Of a DNA stretch of 64,000 nucleotides, positions 12,195-23,299 are shown piece by piece. A program made the translations under genes and the position numbers. Origin of the DNA: Straminergon stramineum. Its lineage: Eukaryota > Streptophyta > Bryopsida > Hypnales > Calliergonaceae. Location: positions 10,232,501 through 10,296,500 of the forward strand of contig OY987268.1 of NCBI GenBank assembly GCA_963920665.1, read 5' to 3'. Positions within the stretch are counted from its first letter, which is position 1. Every line of letters starts with the position of its first letter. The notes beneath the pieces were generated by a model. It did not search any database and had not been told where the DNA came from. It saw only the letters and a list, made by a program, of their open reading frames with translations.

Positions 12195-14195
12195 TACATC
12201 GGGAAACACCCCCCCCCATTGCAACAATACTACATCAATACTAACGCACTTTCCCAACTACGCAGTATTGATGCAGTACACAATGTATACGTATTCAATA
12301 TTAGAAAATTAGGTGTTCTTGTAGTACTGTTGTAATACAAATTATGTAGCCTCTCAATTATGAAAAATTAGCTATTGTTGCAATATTGCAACAATTGAAA
12401 TTGTTGTAGTACTGATGCAATTCTAATATTTTACAATATTGGTGCAATATTGAAAGTGTACCTAAACAATACTGAAGAATTTGGTACTGTTGCTATATTG
12501 CAACAATTCAAAAATTTAACTTACTAATGCTTTGGATACTTATTGAAAAAATACAATTTAAAATAATAAATTCACATTAAAACAATATTGCTTAAGTATT
12601 GCAATTGCTCAAATCTCACCTTTCAATTATTCATTTTTTGTACTACTATTTCCCTTATGTAACTTCTTATAAATATTGTTGGTTGGCATGAAGAAAATGG
12701 TATCATTTTAAGAATACTCTATCAAAACTATCCTATTCAATTTATTATTTTATACAATCTTGATCAACACACCAAATTTCAATTTCAAAAAAAAAATTTT
12801 AATTTTTTTAAAAACTATCTTTTGTGCTCTTCATTGTGTTACATAATAATTGATTGAAAAATGTTGGTGATGGATTTTTCAAATTTTATTGTGGAAACAT
12901 TTAAGTAACATCAGTGTACTCATCTCCCTTTGTGGAAAAAAAATTCAAGGTACCTAAAAGAAAATTTACACTAGAGAGAATTCAATGTCAAGGTATTGCC
13001 TTCCCAAATTCTATTAAATATATTTTTAGATAATAATTATATTTTACTAATAAATCCTTGTATTATGACTACTTCTATATGTTTGAGCATGATGGTTCAA
13101 TTGGTTTGCCAAACCAATTATAATTGCTAATTATAATTTTGAGAAATTTTTGTTACATTTTTTTTTTGACTTCATAATAGGGTTGCAAGACTTCTTAGAG
13201 GGTATTAAGCAAGGTATTTTTTTTGTTTTAAGCTTAATCATTCACAATTTGGTGTTTTTCTAACTCAATAGACTCTGGTGGCCATTTTGGCATAGCAAAA
13301 TAATTTTTTTCAAAAAACTTTGAACTATGTAAAGTTTTAATGTCAAGCTAAATTTCATCTCCAAAAATCCATTTGAGATTTTGGGTCTTCAATCAAAATT
13401 TATGGCAAAGTTCAGAGAGGGGTTGAAAAGGACATTTCTTTTGGACATTTTCAAACATCCTCTTTGAATTTTGTCCATAACTTTTAAGTGGAGGCTCAAA
13501 ATCTCATACGGATTTTTGAAAATGAATTTTTGCTAAATTTTACAACTTTTCATAGTTCAAATGTTTTTTGAAAAAATTGTTATACTATGTCTAAGAGGCC
13601 TCTAAAGTATGCTGATTTTACAAAGCAAGCGAAAAATATTTTAAAAAACTAGTTAAATAAAATTTTATGTCCTAAATTAACGTCAACTCTTAGGTATGGT
13701 GAATTGGCTCACTCCTTCCAACCTCCCCTGCGAGGTCCTCGGTTCGAATCCAGGGGGGTGACTTCTGTGGTCCCAGTCCATTTGGGAGGGGGTACTTGCT
13801 TGGCTCCGGGTAATCCCTGTCCGGGTGGTGACTGGGGAGAGGGTACTTGGTGGGCCTCGGTGGTCCCTGTCCAAGTGAGGTGGGGTGCGTTGGGCTTGGG
13901 TGGTCCTGAGTGGGGGCTACTTCATTGCGGGCAACAATTTTTCTTTTTATAATTTTTTTTTTTTTTTTTTCCAATAACTTTCAGTATTGAAATAAAATAG
14001 TTTCATTAGCATTATAGTACTGTTTCCTAAGCTTCTTTTCAACATTTATTTTGTATGGTTGCAGTATTGCAAGCACACACCTATTTTTCAATATTGCTTC
14101 AATATTGCATCAATACTCTACTGTTAAGCGTCTGCAGCAGTATTGAAAGTGATCCTCATCAATACTGTTTAGAGGGGTCATTTTTTCCCGATGTA
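12195..14195. mobile_element. 2-kb non-autonomous DNA transposon with AGTATTG subterminal repeats
   Basis: The left end TACATCGGGAAA at 12195 and the right end TTTCCCGATGTA, finishing at 14195, are exact inverted matches. If TA is the duplicated target, the terminal repeat is CATCGGGAAA. Inside both ends, roughly 12.2-12.6 kb and 13.97-14.18 kb, the heptamer AGTATTG or its complement CAATACT and related CAATATTG strings recur many times in both orientations. Clustered subterminal repeats like this are typical transposase-binding arrays in several plant DNA transposon superfamilies. No transposase is encoded, and a SINE lies inside the right half. The superfamily is left open because the target duplication is not decisive. 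Confidence 0.6.
13691..13970 (+). mobile_element. tRNA-derived SINE with T-rich tail
   Basis: A GC-rich 280-bp island in AT-rich DNA. It begins with a tRNA-like head: an A-box-like TGGTGAATTGG at 13697-13707 and a perfect-looking B box GGTTCGAATCC at 13741-13751, spaced as in tRNA genes. The body after the B box is not tRNA. The segment ends in 18 T residues (13953-13970). Plant SINEs of the Au type end in poly(T), so this is an independent polymerase III retroposon. I did not find a clear target-site duplication. The open frames on both strands here (13683-13974) are by-products of its composition. Confidence 0.7.
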
Positions 14196-14346
14196 CATAT
14201 TAAAAAACTGGATGATATTAAAAATCATCCGTTCTTTGATATGGATATTTTTTTGTTTGACCATCCAAAGGACACTCAGCTAAGTTTAGTCCTTCCAGAT
14301 GAACTCGATCCTTCCACATGCAATTTTTCAACGTGAAGATGTCATG

Positions 14347-14354
14347 CCACGTGG
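14347..14354. promoter_or_regulatory. G-box (CCACGTGG) upstream of MCEE
   Basis: A perfect palindromic CCACGTGG lies 564 bp before the chosen start codon of the epimerase gene, in the non-repetitive sequence between the upstream transposon and the gene. G-boxes are bound by bZIP and bHLH factors in plants. Its functional use here is inferred from position only. Confidence 0.35.
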
Positions 14355-14917
14355 AGATAAGCGCCGTCTGCAGTTCTGGCATCTGGGCAACACGGTCATA
14401 GGGAAAACATTCGCACGGTCGTAGGAAAAACTTCGTCTCCCCATCTTCCCTCCTGCCGTTGCATTCCCACTCCCTTCGCCTTCTCAGCAATCACGTATCC
14501 ATCTTCGACGATTTTCGCTTCCACCAGAATTCTTCCATTTTGTGCGCTTCCTGCGTATCACACTTACATAGTTTGGGTTCTTTCTAAGCCTTCAATCGTG
14601 CACTTATGCTCCCTTTCTCAGTAATCTTGTGGTTGCAGCAACTGTAGGTAGAGTTTGGGAGTAAATACCACTGCGTATTCACCCGGAAACGAAGTGCATG
14701 TCCAAAGACCCAACAGCATGTTCCTGCTTGGAATGGCGCAAGCTTGTTTGAGAATTGGAGCATAAACGATCTTGTCCTGTAGCAGCATTGGTGTTGCAAT
14801 TGGATGTTGCAATTGAGCACATTGGGAAAGTGCTACAACTGACATGTTCAAAAGCTTCCTCGAATTTATTGGACGGTCGTTTTTTAAGCTTTTTTGGGTG
14901 AAATTGGAGGGGGAATT

Positions 14918-17415
14918 ATGATGTCACGGTTAGCATTGCGACGGTCATGGGGACAGGCTGCATTGATGTGGGCTAGGAGAGGTGGATCTTGCCCTGCCAC
15001 AAGGGTACGTTGACAACCCTATTGTTGAATTCCACCTCAAGTCTGCAATAGAAAGGAATGGAGTCTTATTATGCATCAACTTTTTTGTTTTAGGGATTTA
15101 GGTCAAAAGCTCCAAGGCTTGCAGTTAAGATTTGACATTGGTTTTGTTTGTGTAAATTTTTTAATCTCTTAGGTGCCTGACGATGTGCAGATACTGTGCA
15201 CACATGTGGGAGCAGGCAGTGGAGGTCGAAGTGGGGGAGTGGTGGTGCGAGGCCCTCCAGACGACTTGCCTTACACTTTGAAAGGCTTGAAGCACATCTC
15301 CATTGCAGTTCCGGATCTGGCTTCAGCTGCTGAGCATTACCGGTGCGCCTTCGGAGCGCAAGTTAGTGCTCCTGTGGTATGTATGACATCTTCTTATTTA
15401 ATGTTTAGTCTTTCAGGGAGGCTTATGTCCCTCATTCCCTTACCAAAATAACTTAAGTTTTATCCTTTTATTAGGAAAATGGAATCTCTTCTGTTATGTC
15501 TACCTAATTCTACTTGCTTGAGTTTTCTTTTTCAACCTCATTATTGCGTGTTTCTTGTCGCTTATTCAACTCGCTTTGGATGTTTAGAGTCATTGACTGA
15601 GCATTTTGAGATGTTGGAAAACGTTTAGAATTGTTTTATAACGATGTATTCAGAGTCACTTAACCCTTCAAGGACGAAGGATTCTTAGTTTTATAATGAT
15701 TGTTTTGATCGATCATTTCCTGAAAAGTCTAATTTGAGTGGAGAAGATTTTTGTATCATTAAATTGAATGAAGAGCATTGTGTGCTGGTAAATCAAAATG
15801 CCTTTTTGAATGAATAAAAAACTATATATAAACTCCTCAGAACTGCCAAACTAACATGAGTCCAAATGTGAGTTTCCTTGTCCTTAATTCTGTTAAACTT
15901 AATTATGGCTCATTTGCTTAGAATTTTGCGTTTCATCTCCTATTCGTTCCCAACCTTTCTCTTTTGAGTCTCAAAAAAGATTGGGGAAGCCTTCAGTAAC
16001 TTCAGAGAGGTTCAAAGTGGAATGTGCATATGGATTAGGGTAGTGGGGGTTTCATTTTGTTTCCTTAGTAACTGTAAAATTGGATGGATTCAATATCATG
16101 TCCTGACTTCTGTATCGCTTGTTGTATACCTCTATCGACGATGAAAACTAGTTAAAGGATTTCTAAAATAGAATCTATATTACGTGGCCAGTCTTATGAT
16201 ATACCATTTTTCTGCTAGCTTGTCTTCAGAAGTTGATGCTTTTTCTGAGAGACGGATCGCCTGAAAGAACGAAATCTTGTGGTAGTAAATTCACTTGTAT
16301 TGGGGATGTTCCTGCACACATGTGACATTTCAGGGTACTTAGAAAGTTATGTCATGTGTAGTTTGAATGTGTGAATGCAGGACCAGCTTGAAGAGGGTGT
16401 CAAAGTGGTGTATGTGAAGCTGCCAAACGTAGCCATTGAGCTTCTGCATCCACTAAAAACCAACAGTGCAGTAGCAAAGTTTTTAGAAAAGAATCCGTCT
16501 GGTGGGATCCATCACCTTTGTTTTGCGGTACGTTTCAACCTAAAAAGCTTGAGACCCATGTCTAAGGCTTCCAAATCCATGAGAGCAAGTGCGGGGCATT
16601 GTCATAACTACACTGATACGAAGTCTTTGATATCAGTTTCCTTTGAAGGAGCTTGCCTTGATGAAGTTTATGCACATCTATGTCTTGAAACTGTTACCAA
16701 AACCCTCACAGTTTCAAGACAAGTTTTCTGATAAGTTTCAACAAACATGGTTTTCATTAAGATTAGATTGTTTCAGGAACTTTTAGATAGCTTCATAAAA
16801 AGGATCTTCCCTATAATTCGTGGGGAAGCCACTGTGATGATATGAAGACCTCGGGGAGGGCAATGAATGGAAGATTGTAAAACTAGGGGCTCTAAGTAAC
16901 ATGCTTAAAATAGAAATATTCTAGGATATACCTAGAATATCCTAATAATCCTTTCTCATATGAAATTTGCGGCCCCTATATTACTTCTGCAGTTTATAAA
17001 TTTTTACGTGCCTAGTATAAAATGGCACCCTATGTTTGGACTTTCCTAATTTTCTAAGACTTGCGCCAGTGGGTCCCCCGAATAAAGACCTCCCTGTAAA
17101 TCGCAAGGAAGATTTTCTTTATGATGATGATTCCTGAAATTCCTGAAACAATCTTACTGAAAACATTGTGAACTCGTTAAAAACTCAACTTGGTTGTGTA
17201 GAATGAATTTTCATGTGTTATAAGAATATCAGACTCCCTCATGACGTTGATTTTCTTTTCTGCAGGTTGACGACTTGAATTCAGCATCACGGTATTTGGA
17301 GGACCTTGGTGTGGAGCGCATTAACGACGAAGCAATCCTTCAGCAGCAACCAGCGCTCAATCTGCACCCTAAGAGCACAATGGGGGTTCACGTGCAGCTC
17401 CAGCAAGCTAACTAA
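14918..17415 (+). CDS. MCEE: methylmalonyl-CoA epimerase-like protein (VOC/glyoxalase fold), 4 exons
   Basis: Exons 14918-15004, 15173-15376, 16381-16527 and 17266-17415 join in phase 0 at GT-AG introns of 168, 1004 and 738 bp, giving 195 residues. Residues 1-29 are Arg-rich without acidic residues, as in a mitochondrial presequence. Residues 66-192 form the two-half epimerase domain: LKHISIAVPDL (His70), EEGVKVVYVKL (98-111), AIELLHPL (115-122), GGIHHLCF (138-145) and HPKSTMGV (180-187). The family racemises (2R)/(2S)-methylmalonyl-CoA in propionate and branched-chain amino-acid breakdown, using a divalent metal. The position of the C-terminal Glu, which in the bacterial enzyme is a metal ligand and catalytic base, is Gln190 (CAG at 17395-17397), so activity may be altered. 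ATG 14918 is used because the tandem ATG opens the presequence and no upstream in-frame extension is convincing; the second ATG at 14921 is equally possible. Confidence 0.88.
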
Positions 17416-17507
17416 AGCGACGGTATCAACTGCCGTTGTTAGATGTAGAGACTACTGCAGCAAGAAAATTTAATAATACAGAGAATCTGATTCAATTTAT
17501 GCTTCAA

Positions 17508-17590
17508 TTATCCCCTAAAGGACCACAAGGCCACAGATGACTTCTGCAACATGGTTTTTTGCACCTCGGTCCTTTAGGTTCAGGGGTTAT
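17508..17590. repeat. short inverted repeat with TIR-like arms in the MCEE 3' region
   Basis: CCCCTAAAGGACC at 17512-17524 faces GGTCCTTTAGG at 17569-17579, extended by TTCAGGGGTTA. The arms are the same phrase found at the left end of family A piggyBac-like elements (CCCCTAAAGGACCAAGG). Only about 45 bp separates them. It starts about 95 bp after the stop codon and so probably lies in the transcript, where it could fold into a hairpin. It may be a minimal ends-only derivative of a family A element. Confidence 0.6.
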
Positions 17591-17814
17591 GCATGATGAA
17601 TCTTATGCCTACTTGAATTTCGTTTCATTTCATAATCCCATGCTGATTTATATTTTTGTTCATTTTATACATCGGTATCACACCAATCTAGAATGCTATG
17701 CTTTGTGTTTTGTTTCACTTCATTGATCACTACAGTAAAACTTCTCAAAGGCAATTACCTCTCTAAGGTGATGGAAAGTGATGGAGGATTGATAGCCCAA
17801 TCTTGCACTAGGCC

Positions 17815-18247
17815 CAATTCTAGAGAAGTTCATTGAGATTCTTGAACATGGGGATTTAAAGCCCGGTCGTAGGGCTATTACTTTACAAGAGTTCTATTGT
17901 ACAATGCCACTTTAGCTTGGCTCAACCTCAATAAGTGAGACTTGAATTATTGTTGGTCTTAAATTCATGAATAGGTATAAGATGGGTAGATCCAAAACTA
18001 ATTCTAGAGAAGTTCATTGAGATTCTTGAACATGGGGACATAAAGCCCGGTCATGGGGCTGTTATTTTCTATTGTATCATGCCACTTTAGTTTGGCTCAA
18101 CTTCAATAAGTGAGACCTGAATTACTATTGGTCTTTAAACTTGGTCTTTAAACTCTTAAATAGGTATAAGCCAAAATCACACCTCAATAAGTGAGACTTC
18201 AATTATTATTGGTCTTTAAACTCTTGAATAGGTATAAGCCAAAATGC
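17815..18247 (+). repeat. tandem repeats at the left flank of the large element
   Basis: A unit of about 184 bp containing CTAGAGAAGTTCATTGAGAT is present twice, at about 17818 and 18002. Each ends with a sub-repeat reading CAATAAGTGAGACTTGAATT, then GGTCTTTAAACTC, then GAATAGGTATAAGCC. The sub-repeat occurs again alone at about 18183-18245. The same sub-repeat in the same direction appears on the far side at 33817-33990, which is why it is treated as flanking or subterminal sequence of a large mobile element. Confidence 0.65.
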
Positions 18248-18784
18248 CGAATTAGACATTCTTGCATTTGGCCAAGTGCATTGACCATATGTACTATTAT
18301 TCACTCAAACATTGTTTTCACAAAAGTTGGACCCTCCCCCCCTTGCTATTTCAAAAACAATTCCCTCTCATTTATTGTGTTTTACTTCAATTGTGCATGC
18401 AATTTTCAGAGAGGGATGTACTTTTCAATACTTCTAAATACAACAATTAGGAATGTGCGCTTTATTAATCTCCATTACCCTTACTATTTATTTATTTTAG
18501 TCACCAGATGCATTATATATTACAATTCTCTTGATATCATATTCTTTTCGTACCAATATCACTTGAAAAGTAGAAAATCACTATAATCATTGAAAAATTT
18601 ATTTAGAAAATTGAAATGAATTCGAAGAAATGTCCACTACCTTCTCATTTTTGATATACAATCCACACAACACAAGAGAAACCCACTCTAAAATCTCCAA
18701 ACATTTTGCTTAGAAAATAAAAACTTCTATACTTCCACACATGGTTTATTACCGTCACATGTACTACTATTAAATATTCAAGAA

Positions 18785-21700
18785 CTACTGTGTTGCATCT
18801 GGTGTCTCCAACACTCGTGAAGATGATTGTGTCAAGTCTTCTACTTCCCTTCCACCAACTGTCTCAATTTCTTCAACTATACTTGGTCTACCTTTAGGAC
18901 TGAGTGGGGGTGGAGAGGCATACTCTAATGCCTTGTCCACCATAACACTCGTAGTGGATGTTGACCCCCCCTCCAAAAAAGACGATGATTGAATAGGTTC
19001 TTCCAAAATAGAAAAATCCCGATGAAAAATGTAATGCCCTTCATTTCTTGTCTGAACAAATCATACATTTTCCTTATTGTAGAAATACCCATCCTCCTTC
19101 AAAGTCAAGCTCATAGAGTCCAGAGATGTGAACACTGACAAGGCGGACATGGATTCTATTTCTATTGGTGTACCTTCAAGCTCTCCCACATGAACTTCAA
19201 CATCTGTTGTTGTTGCCGGTGTACCTTCAAGCTCTCCCACATGAACTTCAATATCTCTTGTTGTTGCCGATGTACCTTCAAGCTCTCCCACATGAACTTC
19301 AACATTTGTTGTTGTTGCCGGTGTACCTTCAAGCTCTCCCACATGAACTTCGACATTTGTTGTTGTTGCCAGTATACCTTCAAGCTCTCCCACATGAACT
19401 TCAACATTTGTTGGTGCTACATTCTCTACATTATTCTTTTGTACTGTTGGAACATAATTAGGATCTTCTTCTATTTCTTGCAAGTCCTCCTAGTCTCCAT
19501 AGGCATCACTTTCAATATGAGTGTCAACAAATCCCAAACATAGGCCATCGCCACGTAAATCATCAGAGTTTGTTTCCTTAGAGTCCCTTTCATCTCCGCT
19601 TGATGATGAAGCTCCAGAATCAATTGCGGTCTCTTTCCCCTTCTACTTCTCCCTTTCAACCCCTTCAACTATGTCTTCTGTATCCGATGAGTCACTTGAT
19701 GATCATAATACCCTCTCAAGCTTATTACGTGGTATACTTGGTCCTGCTTCAAAAGGATCGTAACTAGGCGATTTCTCTCCTATACTCAACACTTGCGAGG
19801 ATCTTCGTTTAGCTAATGTGTTGACACTATTTACCATCACCATTTTATCTCTATACATCAATTGCAATGTATTGTATACAAATTGTGTGTGTATTGTGCC
19901 TCCTTCCATGATGATAATTTCATTGCCCACAAAGCCACTCTCTAAAATCCCTAGGATAGCCATTGTAATGCCTAATGTCACTAACCCCCAATTCTTCAAT
20001 AAATACATCTGCACCATCTTCTTTAACTCCATTAGTGTCCTCTCTAGCTTGTCTTCGGCTCGTGGCATCACTTCTCCACTCCAGGTGTCTTGAAACACCA
20101 CATCTAACTCCTCTATGTTGTGAGGAAGGTTCTCCATAGGTCCACTTTCCTGCGGATATTGCATAATGATGGTGATGTCCTCCACTGCTTATACTGCACA
20201 TTGGAGTTGCTCTCCACGACGTAGATCATGCACATATGATAAAACTGTTTGTCTTTTAAATATCCACAAACCCTTGAAGGAATGACTATTCGCTAACAAG
20301 GATATCCTCGACTGCATTGCTTCATCAAAGTATACACTTGGTGGAAAAAGAAATATGGCAGTCCATCATAGAATTGAAGACATCCACTTCTAAATTTGAT
20401 CTACCACCTTGTTGTAATCTTCACTTGACCATTCGTCGTCTAAGCTTTCTGAACCTCCATGTTTACAATTGAAAATCTATAAACACGGTTTTTCCCAATT
20501 CAATGTAATCATCCTCAAAGAACTTTGCTCTACACCTCACGTGTACTGATTTTTCTCTCTCTTGGTGTTGGACTATCGACAGTGCAACTTGCTAGTCCTA
20601 TCGAGCATTAGAAACATCATCAACATCCCAATTATAGCCTATATTACCTCTGCAACTAGCTCTGACATCTATAAAGTCTTGCCTAACAAATGCTAGAATC
20701 AAATGATCAATACTACTCAATGATTGAACCATCTTCACAGTTGGAGAACACTACAAAGACTTTGAATCAGTATCCAACGTCTTCCCCATCAATGTGAATT
20801 GCCTTCCTCCATCAGATCTATATTTGCTTGCATCTATTGCCAAAAAATCATTCATAGATAATGGATTCTCATTCCTTGCTTTTACCATTAAAAATCGAAT
20901 TTAATTCCTCACTGCATCCTTTCGCTGCATACGATCCACCGCATAAGCTACAATACCTTTAGGAAGATTTAGAGACGTTGCATTATTGAAATAGTATTGT
21001 TGTGAAGGTCGGCTCCCATCAACCACATCCTTTGTTGCCATTCGCTTGACCACACATAAATATGTCTCTTTTGAGACTCTACTCAAAGGTCTCAACCATG
21101 TTTTCTCCATCCTCTTCCTCTTAGAATTCCCATCCATTGTTACATCCAAATTCTACTCCTTTGCTGTTTTCTTCCACTTCTCCTCTGACTTCTTTCTGAA
21201 GAACAACTTCCCTTCTTCATAATCATTACACACTTACAATATCGCCTGAAATGCCTCTTCATCTTCATTCCAGGCATGCCTTGTGTAGTCGATTATTTTT
21301 TTGGACAATTCCCCCAATGACATACATTGCGGTAAGTCTTGACTCTAGTGCAATGCACTCGCTGCCATTGTCAATGCCTTCTCTCATTATGCATCATCAA
21401 CTCGTGCAGCAACACTAGAATTTCCACAAGCTTTCCAAATATCATGCAGCTTGATTAGATTTTCGTAATACGTGGTGTAAAATATCCGATCAAACTCCCT
21501 TGCATTTATTCTAACCAACGCTTCTATGTAGAATTGTAGATTGTTGTAGACCACGAACTTTGCTTTCCGTCTTGCAAATCGCATCAGGTACTCTTCCTCA
21601 AAGATATTACCCTCTTGATAATCGCGTTGGCCTCGTTTACAAGCACTTACAATATATTGCCCATCTACTAGCTCCCAAACAATATTATTCTCCAACCACT

Positions 21701-23265
21701 AAGTCCATACCACACTCCTCGGGGTAGATGGATCTATTGGACAATGCGTCAATAATGCTACATCAAATTCCTGTGCAGCACCTTCATGACTAAAAAGAAC
21801 CTCCACTACCTCTTTCTTTCCTTCATCATTGGTATGCTCATAATGATATGCAATTGGACAAAGTGTAATTGCACTAATTCCTTCAGCTTCAAATCCCTTC
21901 AAATGTTGGTACATCTTAGACACTCGCCATTCCATTAGTGTCCTATGGTTTGTCTCCGCATTCAATACATTACGGATACTATCAATGTCTGCATTGAAAA
22001 ATGTAACCTGCCCTTAGATATATCCCACCTTGTACTTCATCTCTATAGGGAAAACCACTAGTAGGTTTGCTACACTTCGTAACGGTAAGCTAATATGTGT
22101 TTGTTTAGGCTTGTCCTCCTTAGAATCATCATCATCCCCATCATTGCCTTGAGGAGGAGGACCTCGTGTTGCAGCTCTTTGACAATGTCGTTGAACTGTA
22201 CTACGAGTGCACAAGCTCTGTTCTTCTTCAGCCCCTATTTCCATTGTATGAATCCTTCCTTGTTCTTTTGAAATGTTCTCTAATTTAGAACAAGGTTGGG
22301 CTACGGTGCGACCCTATACTCTACAAGCACCTCTTCCCCTACCAACTCCTGTCCTATTTGTTTGTTTTATAAGGCCAACTCTTCGAATTCTTGACCTTGA
22401 CCCAACTTCTGTAATTGTTCTTGGAACTCCAATGTCACTTTCAATTAAAATGCTTGGGGCACTCTATTGTGGTTCTATAGATTCTTCTCCAAGCTCCTCT
22501 TCCACTAATGGTGAAATAATTGGTGCATTGCCTTCTAATAATGCCTCCTCTTGCCTTACTGTTTCATTCTCCCTCACAGGCTCAAATACAACCTCTATTG
22601 TTGTTGATACAAGACATTGACGATATTTTCTTTGTCTTTCAGAAGCCCCCCTTCCTCTGAATGACGTGCACTTTGTTCTTCAATAGCACGCTTCCTGTTT
22701 CGTTCAGCCACTGGAATCCAATTCACTTTCAAAAGAGCTACATAAAGGCGATATAAATCATCCATATCCTCAAGTTCCCTAGGGGAGGAATCTCTTCAAC
22801 AGCAGTAGGCTTAGTCATTCGAAGCTCTTCATAACTTCGAATCTCCAAATACTGTCAATGTGATTCAAACAATTGCTCAGGGGTTGAGTTCTTGCATTTT
22901 TGAACAAATTCTTCTCTTGGAATCTTCAACTGAACATCCAAACTGTTCTAGAATTTCACCAACGTCTTCAATCCATGAATAGGAGATAGAACAAGAACAA
23001 GCTCTGGTGGAATTGGTGCCATCGTGAGTTGCTTCCTCAATTTGTACTTTTCAAACACTGAATCACTATTCGTTACTCCCACAGTGAGTCCATTATCAAC
23101 AGTGCCTGCAAGGCTCTCAATGACTCCATACGAGGTTCCCAAAGCACTCCAATATCGCCCTTTTTCAATTGGAAAGTTTGTGATCCTTAAAATGGGCTTC
23201 TCTGCACCATTCGCTACTATCCACCATCCATGCTCCAACCACTTTGAATGTACCTTTGGTGCCAT
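18785..23265 (-). pseudogene. decayed long gene for an acidic repeat-containing protein, unknown function
   Basis: Reading from 23265 leftward, coding-like sequence can be followed for about 4.5 kb through at least two frame changes (near 22.8 and 20.5 kb) and more than ten in-frame stops. The first block (23265-22948) begins MAPKVHSKWLEHGWWIVANG and looks like a small folded domain. The middle (22244-20900) has basic and aromatic residues and a nuclear-signal-like KRKRMEK near 21.1 kb. The last third (20185-18785) is acidic and Ser/Thr-rich and carries five 17-residue repeats. Stops such as TAG and TGA in otherwise smooth frame suggest C-to-T decay of CAG and CGA codons, common in methylated plant transposons. 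I do not recognise the family. Its place opposite a transposase-like gene suggests it was the second protein of a large transposon. Introns could explain the frame changes but not the stop density. Confidence 0.6.
19154..19408 (-). repeat. 51-bp tandem repeat, 5 copies, encoding 17-residue units
   Basis: Five consecutive units encode variants of NVEVHVGELEGTPATTT on the minus strand, with few differences between units. The last unit changes into TPIEIE. Because the period is 51 bp, all six frames stay open or nearly so, which creates spurious frames on the plus strand. The units are acidic with a hydrophobic VEVHVGEL core and look like spacer or protein-binding repeats inside the decayed gene. 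Confidence 0.85.
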
Positions 23266-23299
23266 GATGTTCTAGAAATACACAAAAAAGTTCAATTCG

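Noticed and set aside
13691..13760. Possible functional tRNA gene (B box GGTTCGAATCC)
   Set aside because: The acceptor and anticodon arms do not pair convincingly and the unit continues into a non-tRNA body with a T tail, so it is a SINE head.
13683..13974. Open frames on both strands in a GC-rich island, one 94 residues long
   Set aside because: They fall entirely within the SINE and come from its GC-rich, stop-poor composition and T tail.
19162..19543. Plus-strand and alternate minus-strand frames rich in repeated LQALPHELQH- or Cys-rich units
   Set aside because: They are frame shadows of the 51-bp repeat; only the minus frame encoding VEVHVGELEG continues into the neighbouring coding tracts.
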